Below are positions 1 to 4,953 of a stretch of 9,915 nucleotides of DNA, piece after piece. Source of the stretch: an uncultured Clostridia bacterium (GTDB lineage Bacteria; Bacillota; Clostridia; Oscillospirales; Acutalibacteraceae); contig CAMOTT010000068.1 of the NCBI GenBank assembly GCA_946626015.1, forward strand, positions 1 through 9,915, given 5' to 3'. How positions within the stretch are numbered: position 1 is the stretch's first letter; each line of letters opens with the position of its first letter. The translations under genes and the position numbers were made by a program. The notes beneath the pieces were generated by a model. It did no database searches and was not told where the DNA came from. It saw only the letters and a list, made by a program, of their open reading frames with translations.

Positions 1-55
1 GAGCAACCGGCTCATAACCGGTTGGTCCGGGGTTCGAGTCCCTGATGGTCCACCA
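1..55 (+). tRNA. tRNA with CAT anticodon (Met, or Ile2), 5' end missing
   Basis: Only the 3' part lies in the window. A 5-bp anticodon stem (6-10 with 18-22) closes a 7-base loop with anticodon CAT at 13-15. It is followed by a T arm carrying GTTCGAGT and a 3' acceptor strand, ATGGTCC, with discriminator A and an encoded CCA (53-55). CAT can mean elongator Met or the lysidine-modified Ile tRNA that reads AUA. The missing 5' half would help to decide. It sits 6 bases before tRNA-Trp, so the two are probably one transcript. Confidence 0.93.
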
Positions 56-61
56 TTCCTT

Positions 62-137
62 AGGGGTATAGCTCAGTTGGTAGAGCAGCGGTCTCCAAAA
101 CCGCGTGCCGAGGGTTCAAGTCCTTCTGCCCCTGCCA
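62..137 (+). tRNA. tRNA-Trp (CCA anticodon)
   Basis: A complete 76-base cloverleaf. The acceptor AGGGGTA pairs with TGCCCCT (one T-G wobble). The D arm has AGCTCAGTTGGTAGAGC, the anticodon stem GCGGT/ACCGC encloses CTCCAAA with anticodon CCA at 95-97, the T arm has GGTTCAAGTCC, the discriminator is G and CCA is encoded at 135-137. It is the last gene of the tRNA cluster. Its final six bases also form the base of the long downstream hairpin. Confidence 0.97.
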
Positions 138-178
138 AACAAAAACCGTCCCATTTTGGGGCGGTTTTTGTTTGGCAG
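132..178 (+). terminator. Long-stem intrinsic terminator of the tRNA cluster
   Basis: Positions 132-152 and 158-178 form a 21-bp stem with a single T-G wobble around a 5-base ATTTT loop. The GC-rich core is CCGTCCC/GGGGCGG and the T-run at 165-169 lies in the 3' arm. It follows tRNA-Trp directly and shares CTGCCA with the tRNA 3' end. A conventional terminator needs only the inner 11-12 bp, so the outer pairs are unusual. Confidence 0.85.
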
Positions 179-197
179 AGAGGAAACCATAACCCGA
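141..197 (+). repeat. 57-bp direct repeat, copy 1
   Basis: Copy 1 contains the core of the tRNA terminator and then TTTGGCAGAGAGGAAACC and ATAACCCGA. Copy 2 at 368-425 is identical except for one extra C in the terminator 3' arm. The copies start 227 bases apart. The repeat does not include the tRNA itself. Confidence 0.9.
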
Positions 198-367
198 GGC
201 GCGCGGAGCGTGCCGGGGCGAACAGGCGTGCCGCCGCCGGGGGCGGATGCAGGCACGGCTGTGAGGTGACAAAACAAGGAGCAATGCGAAGCGCTTCAAG
301 CGAGCAGTGCGACTATGTTTTGGAGGGGCAAAACAGGTCGTTTTCAAATCGGTTTTGGAAAATAGAG
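198..367. other. GC-rich structured spacer between the direct repeats
   Basis: No credible gene is seen in these 170 bases; ORFs crossing them also run through the tRNA or the repeats. The left part is GC-rich and holds GCGTGCCG twice (208-215 and 226-233). It also holds a strong nested hairpin at 227-257, CGTGCC/GGCACG outside and CCGCC/GGCGG inside. The right part has the inverted pair CAAAACA (270-276)/TGTTTTG (316-322) around the palindrome GAAGCGCTTC (288-297). It could be a decayed small repeat element or a structured RNA. The function is unknown. Confidence 0.4.
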
Positions 368-397
368 AAAAACCGTCCCATTTTGGGGCGGCTTTTT
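368..397 (+). terminator. Intrinsic terminator in repeat copy 2
   Basis: AAAAACCGTCCC (368-379) pairs with GGGGCGG and TTTTT (385-397), with one bulged C at 392 and a loop of ATTTT (380-384), ending in a T-run. It is the duplicate of the tRNA terminator, without the outer stem that reaches into the tRNA. It would stop readthrough just before the amidohydrolase promoter. Confidence 0.75.
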
Positions 398-425
398 GTT
401 TGGCAGAGAGGAAACCATAACCCGA
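368..425 (+). repeat. 58-bp direct repeat, copy 2
   Basis: It matches 141-197 along its whole length with one inserted C at the terminator arm. It is preceded by AATAGAG rather than by a tRNA 3' end, so the homology begins at the terminator stem. The duplicated unit is therefore terminator plus about 28 bases of downstream sequence. Confidence 0.9.
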
Positions 426-433
426 CTGAACTG

Positions 434-462
434 TTGACAACCGCCGGACAAAATGGTACATT
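434..462 (+). promoter_or_regulatory. Sigma-A promoter of the amidohydrolase gene
   Basis: A perfect -35 TTGACA (434-439) is followed by a 17-base spacer and a -10 TACATT (457-462, 4 of 6 consensus bases). It lies right after repeat copy 2 and about 54 bases before the start codon, giving a leader of roughly 45 bases. Confidence 0.75.
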
Positions 463-515
463 ATTTCCGGAAATCAAATGTAAAAAAACAAAGATATGTA
501 AAGGTGTGACGACAT

Positions 516-1322
516 ATGATCTTTGCAAACCATGCGCATACTTATCCGGAATACGTCAACCCCAACGGAACGGTTGAGGCGCTAAAGCGGTACATGGACG
601 AAACCGGGATAGACAAGGTCGTGGCTTTTTCCACCTTTGCAAACACATTGCGCAGCCGCGATCTGCCCGTCTATAATACAAACAAAACGCTGTATGATGA
701 GATCAAAGATGATCCCGATATTGTCGGCTTCGGCACGGTGGATACCGAGCGTGACGACATAGAGGATCAGATCGATGAGATCGTGTCCTACGGCTTTAAG
801 GGTATCAAGGTGCATCCTCAGGTTCAGAAGCTGAAGGTGGACGGAGAACGGGCGTTCCGCATATATAAGCGGTGCGAAGAGCTTGGTCTGTTTGTCTCTT
901 TTCACACCGGCGTCCACTGGGATCGCCTTAAAAACAACCGCGTTGAGCTGTTTGACGAGGTGGCCTGGCATTTCCCGAATATGAGATTCAGCATGGAGCA
1001 CGTGGGCGGTTACAGTTATTTTAACGAGGCGCTTGCCGTGATCCTCAACAATAAGCGCAGCGGTCTGCAGCCCCGTATCTATGCCGGATGGACAACCATC
1101 GACGGGAAATACCGTCCGTGGACACTCAGCGATGAACAGCTCTACGTTCTGCTTGGACAAACGAGCGACGACAATTCTATTTTCGGCTTGGATTTTCCTT
1201 TTAATTCGGCGGATTATACCAAGGCGGCGATAGCCCGGATCCGCGGTTTGGATATTCCCGAAGAGTCCAAGGAAAAGATCCTCGGTTTAAATCTTGCAAA
1301 GGCGCTTGGCATTGAGCTGTGA
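516..1322 (+). CDS. Amidohydrolase-2 family metal-dependent hydrolase
   Basis: A 268-residue TIM-barrel hydrolase of the amidohydrolase-2 (Pfam PF04909) type. The ordered metal and active-site residues are visible: HAH at 6-8, GIKVHP with Lys98 and His100, FHTG with His130, MEHVGG with His162, and FGLDFPF with Asp226. Family members hydrolyse or decarboxylate small carboxylated or ring compounds using one divalent metal; the substrate here cannot be inferred. There is no signal peptide, so it is cytoplasmic. The ATG at 516 is preceded by AAAGGTG (499-505), and the HxH motif sits directly at the N-terminus as expected. It has its own promoter and no strong terminator, only small hairpins at 1345-1357 and 1363-1378. 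It is not obviously linked in function to the next genes. Confidence 0.9.
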   Translation: MIFANHAHTYPEYVNPNGTVEALKRYMDETGIDKVVAFSTFANTLRSRDLPVYNTNKTLYDEIKDDPDIVGFGTVDTERDDIEDQIDEIVSYGFKGIKVHPQVQKLKVDGERAFRIYKRCEELGLFVSFHTGVHWDRLKNNRVELFDEVAWHFPNMRFSMEHVGGYSYFNEALAVILNNKRSGLQPRIYAGWTTIDGKYRPWTLSDEQLYVLLGQTSDDNSIFGLDFPFNSADYTKAAIARIRGLDIPEESKEKILGLNLAKALGIEL

Positions 1323-1384
1323 GTAAAAATCCACTTAACAAAAATCTGATGTTCAGACCATAGCGTTTTTGATAACGCCGGAGC

Positions 1385-1413
1385 TTGAATTTGCGGATCA
1401 AATATGTTATAAT
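1385..1413 (+). promoter_or_regulatory. Strong extended -10 promoter for the 30-residue peptide gene
   Basis: TTGAAT (1385-1390), a 17-base spacer and a perfect TATAAT (1408-1413), with TG one base upstream (TGTTATAAT). Predicted transcription starts near 1420, giving a leader of about 28 bases before the peptide start codon. The promoter at 2883-2911 has the same three elements. Confidence 0.85.
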
Positions 1414-1447
1414 ATGATTGTAAAATGAAGAGAAAGGAGGGAATAGT

Positions 1448-1540
1448 ATGTTTGACGGCATTGTTTCGTTCTTTGACGGAATATTTGATGTGGTCGCTTC
1501 ATTCTTTGTAAGCATTTTGTACCGTATTTTTGGCGGTTGA
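1448..1540 (+). CDS. 30-residue amphipathic hydrophobic peptide, unknown function
   Basis: ATG at 1448 follows the near-perfect ribosome binding site AAAGGAGG (1433-1440) with 7-base spacing and ends at TGA 1538-1540. Residues 1-18 read MFDGIVSFFDGIFDVVAS and the rest is FFVSILYRIFGG. FDGI occurs at residues 2-5 and 9-12, exactly one heptad apart. D3, S7, D10, D14, S18, S22 and R26 line one face of a helix while nearly all other positions are Phe, Ile, Val or Leu. This predicts an amphipathic or membrane-seeking helix with net charge about -2. The gene has its own strong promoter and terminator. I do not recognise a family. A phenol-soluble-modulin-like or signalling peptide, a type I toxin-like peptide or a small membrane regulator are possible; none is shown by the sequence. 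Confidence 0.72.
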   Translation: MFDGIVSFFDGIFDVVASFFVSILYRIFGG

Positions 1541-1567
1541 TATAACTTAATTTAATATATGAATACG

Positions 1568-1594
1568 AAAGCCGTCCCATGGGGGCGGCTTTTT
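1568..1594 (+). terminator. Intrinsic terminator of the small peptide gene
   Basis: AAAGCCGTCCC (1568-1578) pairs with GGGGCGGCTTT (1582-1592) around a 3-base ATG loop, and the T-run reaches 1594. It lies 27 bases after the peptide stop codon. Its core resembles the two terminators near the tRNA genes (CCGTCCCAT then GGGGCGG). Confidence 0.85.
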
Positions 1595-1606
1595 CCATGA
1601 ATATAT

Positions 1607-1661
1607 CCGAAAGCAAGTTTGGAAATGCTGCTTTTTAATAAGAAAAGCGGCTTGCATTCGG
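1607..1661. other. Large bulged hairpin upstream of the permease gene
   Basis: Outer arms CCGAAAGCAA (1607-1616) and TTGCATTCGG (1652-1661) pair with one mismatch. Inner arms GCTGCTTTT (1627-1635) and AAAAGCGGC (1643-1651) pair with one T-G wobble. A 10-base bulge separates them on the left side only. The right outer arm contains the -35 hexamer of the permease promoter. It could be a regulator site, a decayed repeat or a second terminator-like element. Confidence 0.45.
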
Positions 1662-1680
1662 GATGGGATTCATCTATAAT
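1652..1680 (+). promoter_or_regulatory. Sigma-A promoter of the permease gene
   Basis: TTGCAT (1652-1657), a 17-base spacer and a perfect TATAAT (1675-1680). Transcription would start near 1687. This rules against the upstream in-frame ATG at 1663, which lies inside the promoter, and supports the start codon at 1729. Confidence 0.75.
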
Positions 1681-1728
1681 TCAAGGGAACAATTTTATGG
1701 TAAACTAATAAAACCAAGAGGCAAAAAG

Positions 1729-2868
1729 ATGAAAAAAGTTATCCGATTTCTGAAAAAAGAAACCATGCTCACCCTGTCGGTGCTGGCCGCTCTGGCAGGG
1801 CTGATAATTACACCGCCTTCCGGGGCTTTGCTGGAGCAGATAGATTGGCGCACCCTTGGCACCCTGCTGATGATGCTTTGCGTTCTGGAGGGCTTTAAGC
1901 ATGAAAATGTGCTTAGACCCGTGGTAAATCTGGCGGGAAGGCTGAAATCCATGGTTGCCCTTACTCTGTTTTTGGTTTTCGGCGTGTTCTTTTCCTCCAT
2001 GCTGGTCACCAACGATGTATCCCTGCTGATCTTTGTGCCTTTAACAATAATCGTGTTCAGGAGCGCAGGCAAGGAGGGGTACATACTGCCGGTTATCTCC
2101 ATGGAGAACATTGCCGCCATCCGTGGTTCATTGCTGACCCCATTCGGCAGCCCACAAAATCTGTTCCTCTACGGGCAGGCGGATATCAGCGCTTGGAGGT
2201 TTATGCTGCATATGCTCCCGATGTGCCTGATGTCCGGAGTGTTGCTGGTGTGCTTTATACTCTTTTTGTACAGAAAAAACATAAAAGAAACCGCCGTATA
2301 TGAGGATCGGAGTCTTCCGGCGGCAGAAAAGGGCTTTCTGAGATGGATGTATATCGGCCTTTTTGCCCTGATAATTGCGGTCATCGTTACCCGTACCCGC
2401 CTTTGGCCTGCGGCGTTGGTTATAGTGCTGGCAGCCATTGTGGTCGCCGACCGCAAGCTGTTCCTCCGGGTGGATTATGCGCTGCTGATCACCTTCCTGT
2501 GCTTTTTTGTGTTCTCCTCATCCATCGCCGGGAACGCCTCCATTGCCGGGTACTTAAAAAATACCGTAGCAGGCAGGGAATATTGGTGGGCTATCGGTTT
2601 GAGTCAGGTGATCTCAAATGTGCCTGCCAGCATCGTGCTGTATCCGTTTACCAAAAACTTTGCGGGGCTGATCTACGGCGCCGACACAGCCGGGCTTTGT
2701 TCCCTCATAGGCTCTCTGGCATCGGTTATAAATTATCGCATATATGTGCGCGAGTATCCCGGTAACGGCAAACAGTTTATTAAGACCTTTACTCTGATAA
2801 GTTGGGCTTTCTTTATTATTGTGGTGATCCCGGGGCTGTTGTTGTCCCGTTGGAACTTCTTCTCATGA
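1729..2868 (+). CDS. SLC13/ArsB-type (Ion Transporter superfamily) anion permease
   Basis: A 379-residue polytopic membrane protein with about 10 hydrophobic segments and a basic N-terminus (MKKVIRFLKK). Family landmarks are visible in both halves: VTNDVSLLIFVPLTI around residues 93-107, LLTPFGSPQNLFLYG at 135-149, and LSQVISNVPASIVLYPF at 291-307. These correspond to the paired re-entrant loops with TND and SNVP in ArsB, CitMHS and SLC13-like carriers. Such proteins move anions such as dicarboxylates, sulfate, arsenite or citrate across the cytoplasmic membrane; the substrate is not determinable here. The length is close to compact YbiR-like members. ATG 1729 has AAGAGG (1716-1721) at 7-base spacing; an in-frame ATG at 1663 falls within the promoter and is rejected. 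No terminator is evident before the next promoter. Confidence 0.88.
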   Translation: MKKVIRFLKKETMLTLSVLAALAGLIITPPSGALLEQIDWRTLGTLLMMLCVLEGFKHENVLRPVVNLAGRLKSMVALTLFLVFGVFFSSMLVTNDVSLLIFVPLTIIVFRSAGKEGYILPVISMENIAAIRGSLLTPFGSPQNLFLYGQADISAWRFMLHMLPMCLMSGVLLVCFILFLYRKNIKETAVYEDRSLPAAEKGFLRWMYIGLFALIIAVIVTRTRLWPAALVIVLAAIVVADRKLFLRVDYALLITFLCFFVFSSSIAGNASIAGYLKNTVAGREYWWAIGLSQVISNVPASIVLYPFTKNFAGLIYGADTAGLCSLIGSLASVINYRIYVREYPGNGKQFIKTFTLISWAFFIIVVIPGLLLSRWNFFS

Positions 2869-2882
2869 GCATTCTGCGGCGA

Positions 2883-2911
2883 TTGAATTGTTTGTATCGC
2901 TGTGTTATAAT
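2883..2911 (+). promoter_or_regulatory. Extended -10 promoter upstream of the 25-codon ORF and phosphatase gene
   Basis: TTGAAT (2883-2888), a 17-base spacer and TATAAT (2906-2911) with the TG extension (TGTTATAAT). The elements are the same as in the promoter at 1385-1413. Transcription would start near 2918. A short CCGC-AAA-GCGG hairpin (2917-2927) would form at the very 5' end of the RNA. Confidence 0.8.
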
Positions 2912-2933
2912 TATTCCCGCAAAGCGGAGCTCA

Positions 2934-3011
2934 ATGACCAAACTAAAAAAAGAAAGCTTTGTTGACGCATTTAACCTGAAACCTGTTTCCGGGCAGTTGC
3001 GCTTTGCATGA
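2934..3011 (+). CDS. Possible 25-residue small or leader peptide
   Basis: ATG 2934 to TGA 3011 encodes 25 residues beginning MTKLKKESFVDAFNLKPVSG, basic and not clearly hydrophobic. It begins about 16 bases after the predicted start of transcription from the strong 2883-2911 promoter. The candidate ribosome binding site GGAG (2926-2929) is only 4 bases from the ATG and partly paired in the CCGC/GCGG hairpin, so translation may be weak or regulated. It could be a leader peptide of the phosphatase transcript, a small protein, or chance. I recognise no family. Confidence 0.35.
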   Translation: MTKLKKESFVDAFNLKPVSGQLRFA

Positions 3012-3086
3012 TTATTTCGGAGGTATAGTTTTGCTATATGTAATATAAAAAGCGTAAAAAATCTAAAAATAATGGAAGTGTTTTTT

Positions 3087-3713
3087 GTGAAAATCTATAT
3101 TATTCGTCACGGCGAGACCGCGCTGAACGCGAAGGGCGTTATGCAGGGAAGGATCGATGAACCTTTAAATCAAAACGGCAGGGAGCTTGCAGAGCTTACA
3201 GGCAAAGCAATGAAGGGTATGCGCTTCGATCGCTGTATATCCAGCTCTCTTGACAGGGCGCAGGAGACTGCCGGGATCATACTCCGCGAGAGCGGAAACG
3301 ATATCCCCATTGAGATAGACGACCGGATAATCGAGATCGATTTCGGCGATATTGAGGGAAAAGCGCTGACAGAGATGGGGGAGGCAGGTTATCTGTTCTA
3401 TATGGACCCGTTGAAATTCAAGGGCTTCCCCAATGGCGAGTCTGTGCAGGACGTTTGCAAAAGGACCCAGGAATTTATAAAGGAGCTCATAGCCGGAGAC
3501 GACGGGAAAACCTACCTTATAAGCACCCACGGCTGCGCCATGAGGGCAATGGTGAACTTCCTGAATGACAGCCCGTTGGGTTATTGGTACGGCCACGCGC
3601 CTTATAATTGCTCTGTGACCATAATCGAAGCTGAAAACGGTGTGCCCAGGATCACCGATATTGACAAGGTTTACTATGACGAGAGCCTGATAGTAGATCA
3701 TTTCAAGCAGTGA
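3087..3713 (+). CDS. Histidine phosphatase (phosphoglycerate mutase-like) family protein
   Basis: A 208-residue branch-1 histidine phosphatase. The catalytic RHGET motif is at residues 7-11 (His8 takes the phosphate). It is followed by SSLDRAQETA with Arg57, IIEIDFGDIEG with Glu83, and ISTHGCAMRA with His148, the expected phosphate-pocket residues in order. Members are cofactor-dependent mutases or, more often, broad phosphatases of small phosphorylated metabolites; a true glycolytic dPGM is usually about 230-250 residues, so a phosphatase is more likely. I chose GTG 3087 because GGAAG (3074-3078) lies at suitable spacing and VKIYIIRHGE is the usual N-terminus. The alternative ATG 3072 has no ribosome binding site and adds five residues. 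It probably shares the 2883 promoter and may be co-transcribed with the oxidoreductase. Confidence 0.9.
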   Translation: MKIYIIRHGETALNAKGVMQGRIDEPLNQNGRELAELTGKAMKGMRFDRCISSSLDRAQETAGIILRESGNDIPIEIDDRIIEIDFGDIEGKALTEMGEAGYLFYMDPLKFKGFPNGESVQDVCKRTQEFIKELIAGDDGKTYLISTHGCAMRAMVNFLNDSPLGYWYGHAPYNCSVTIIEAENGVPRITDIDKVYYDESLIVDHFKQ

Positions 3714-3832
3714 CCTAAGGAGGGCAGTGGATAAAGAGAAAACTATCCGTACTGAGGTTCACTCCCATGGAGATAAAAATCGATGGAGGATAGATATCAA
3801 AAATCATAGAAAAACAGGAGAAATTTTACAAG

Positions 3833-4837
3833 ATGGAAAAACTTGTTGTTGCCAATATCGGATTAAAATTCGGCATGGCGCACCTTGAAGGGGCGCTGCA
3901 AAGCGGAGCGGAGGTTGCGGCTATCTGTGACAGTGACCCGGAGGCTCTGAAATTTGCAGGGGAAAAGTACGGGATCCCCGAGGAAAAGCGTTTTACCGAT
4001 TATCGTGAGTTGTTGAATAATAAGCATATACAGGCCGTGACCGTGGCGGTGCCGGATCAGCTCCACGCGGAGCTGACCTGCGAATTTCTGCGAGCAGGCA
4101 AGCACGTTCTGTGCGAAAAGCCTCTTGCGTTGACACGTGAGGATGTGAGGAAGATCATCAGCGCTGCGGACGAGACGGGACTCAAATGTATGGTGGGTCA
4201 GATCTGCCGCTACACTCCGGCCTTTGAACAGGCAAAGCGGATAATCGACTCCGGCAAGATCGGGGAGATATACTACGCTGAGTCAGAGTACGCCCACGAC
4301 TATATGTACCTTGTGGACAACTGGCGCGCCGACCCGAAACGCCACGGCGTCATCGGCGGAGGCTGCCATGCTGTGGATCTGCTGCGCTGGCTGGTGGGGG
4401 ATCCCGCCGAGGTCTTTGCCTACGGCACCCACAAGCTACTGCCTCAGGTGCCCTATGACGACGCTACCATCGCTGTGATGAAATTCGGCGGAGGTATTAT
4501 AGGCAAGGTGTTCGTGTCAACGGGCTGCAAAAGGGATTATACTATGCGCACTCTGATCTACGGCACAAAGGGTACGCTGATCTGCGACAACACATCGCCC
4601 TCCATGACCCTTTTTGTTATAGGGGAGGATCAGATGGCTCATGAACCGCAGATAATTCCCGTACAGGTCAACAACCACAACGCGCCCCGGGAGTTTGAGG
4701 CTTTCGCCAACGCCATACAGGGCAGGGAACCCCTTGTCACCGACGCCCGGGAGGGCGCCAAAACAGTGGAGGCCTGCCTTGCTATCATAGAGTCCTCTGT
4801 TTCCGGCAAGATCGTGCGCCCGGATTATGACTTTTGA
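3833..4837 (+). CDS. Gfo/Idh/MocA family NAD(P)-dependent oxidoreductase
   Basis: A 334-residue cytoplasmic dehydrogenase. The N-terminal Rossmann domain has VVANIGLKFGMAH (5-17), then VAVPDQLHAE (71-80) and the family hallmark CEKPLAL (94-100, Glu95-Lys96-Pro97). The C-terminal alpha/beta domain carries GGGCHAVDLLRWLVGD (175-190), with likely catalytic His179 and Asp182. Family members oxidise or reduce sugars, inositols, sugar acids and related polyols; the substrate is not clear. The nucleotide-binding glycine motif is unusual: GLKFG has Lys at the usual second glycine. The start at ATG 3833 uses AGGAG (3816-3820) at 12 bases, rather long. The gap of 119 bases from the phosphatase has no terminator or clear promoter, so co-transcription is likely. 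Confidence 0.92.
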   Translation: MEKLVVANIGLKFGMAHLEGALQSGAEVAAICDSDPEALKFAGEKYGIPEEKRFTDYRELLNNKHIQAVTVAVPDQLHAELTCEFLRAGKHVLCEKPLALTREDVRKIISAADETGLKCMVGQICRYTPAFEQAKRIIDSGKIGEIYYAESEYAHDYMYLVDNWRADPKRHGVIGGGCHAVDLLRWLVGDPAEVFAYGTHKLLPQVPYDDATIAVMKFGGGIIGKVFVSTGCKRDYTMRTLIYGTKGTLICDNTSPSMTLFVIGEDQMAHEPQIIPVQVNNHNAPREFEAFANAIQGREPLVTDAREGAKTVEACLAIIESSVSGKIVRPDYDF

Positions 4838-4901
4838 ATTCAGGCGCTTTAATAAAAACCCCGCAGACGTTTACTTGCAAAATCGATTTTATCAATAAAC
4901 A

Positions 4902-4933
4902 AAGCCGAAGAGACTGCATCGTCTCCTCGGCTT
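4902..4933 (-). terminator. Intrinsic terminator between convergent genes (best on the minus strand)
   Basis: Arms 4902-4914 and 4921-4933 form a 13-bp stem around a 6-base loop. Read on the minus strand, all 13 positions pair with one G-U and the stem is followed by TTTGTTTAT, which suits termination of the GH16 gene. On the plus strand the same position is an A-C mismatch and the tail GATTTCT is weaker. It probably also stops the oxidoreductase transcript. Confidence 0.8.
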
Positions 4934-4953
4934 GATTTCTATTATAATAATTA

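Noticed and set aside
62..425. A tRNA-Trp attachment site for an integrated element, with repeat copy 2 as attR
   Set aside because: The repeats start at the terminator after the tRNA and do not include the tRNA 3' end. The 170-base spacer has no integrase or other cargo.
60..577. Long open frames on both strands across the tRNA genes and the direct repeats
   Set aside because: They run through tRNA-Trp and the terminators, and their repeated protein segments simply translate the repeated DNA. No ribosome binding sites or family motifs are seen.
582..1160. Long minus-strand open frame opposite the amidohydrolase gene
   Set aside because: It is a shadow of a gene with complete catalytic motifs. 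Similar shadows opposite the phosphatase, regulator and lipoprotein genes were also dismissed.
1663..1728. Upstream in-frame ATG for the permease gene (22 extra residues)
   Set aside because: It lies inside the TTGCAT/TATAAT promoter, lacks a ribosome binding site and precedes a better placed start (1729, AAGAGG at 7 bases).
3031..3048. Five-codon ORF from TTG after the GGAGG at 3019-3023
   Set aside because: The spacing is good but five codons with a rare start are not enough to call a gene. It is mentioned as part of the leader only.
3727..3888. 53-codon GTG ORF after AAGGAGGG, running into the oxidoreductase gene in another frame
   Set aside because: The GTG is only 2 bases from the purine stretch, the protein shows no recognisable motif, and about a third of it is out-of-frame oxidoreductase sequence.
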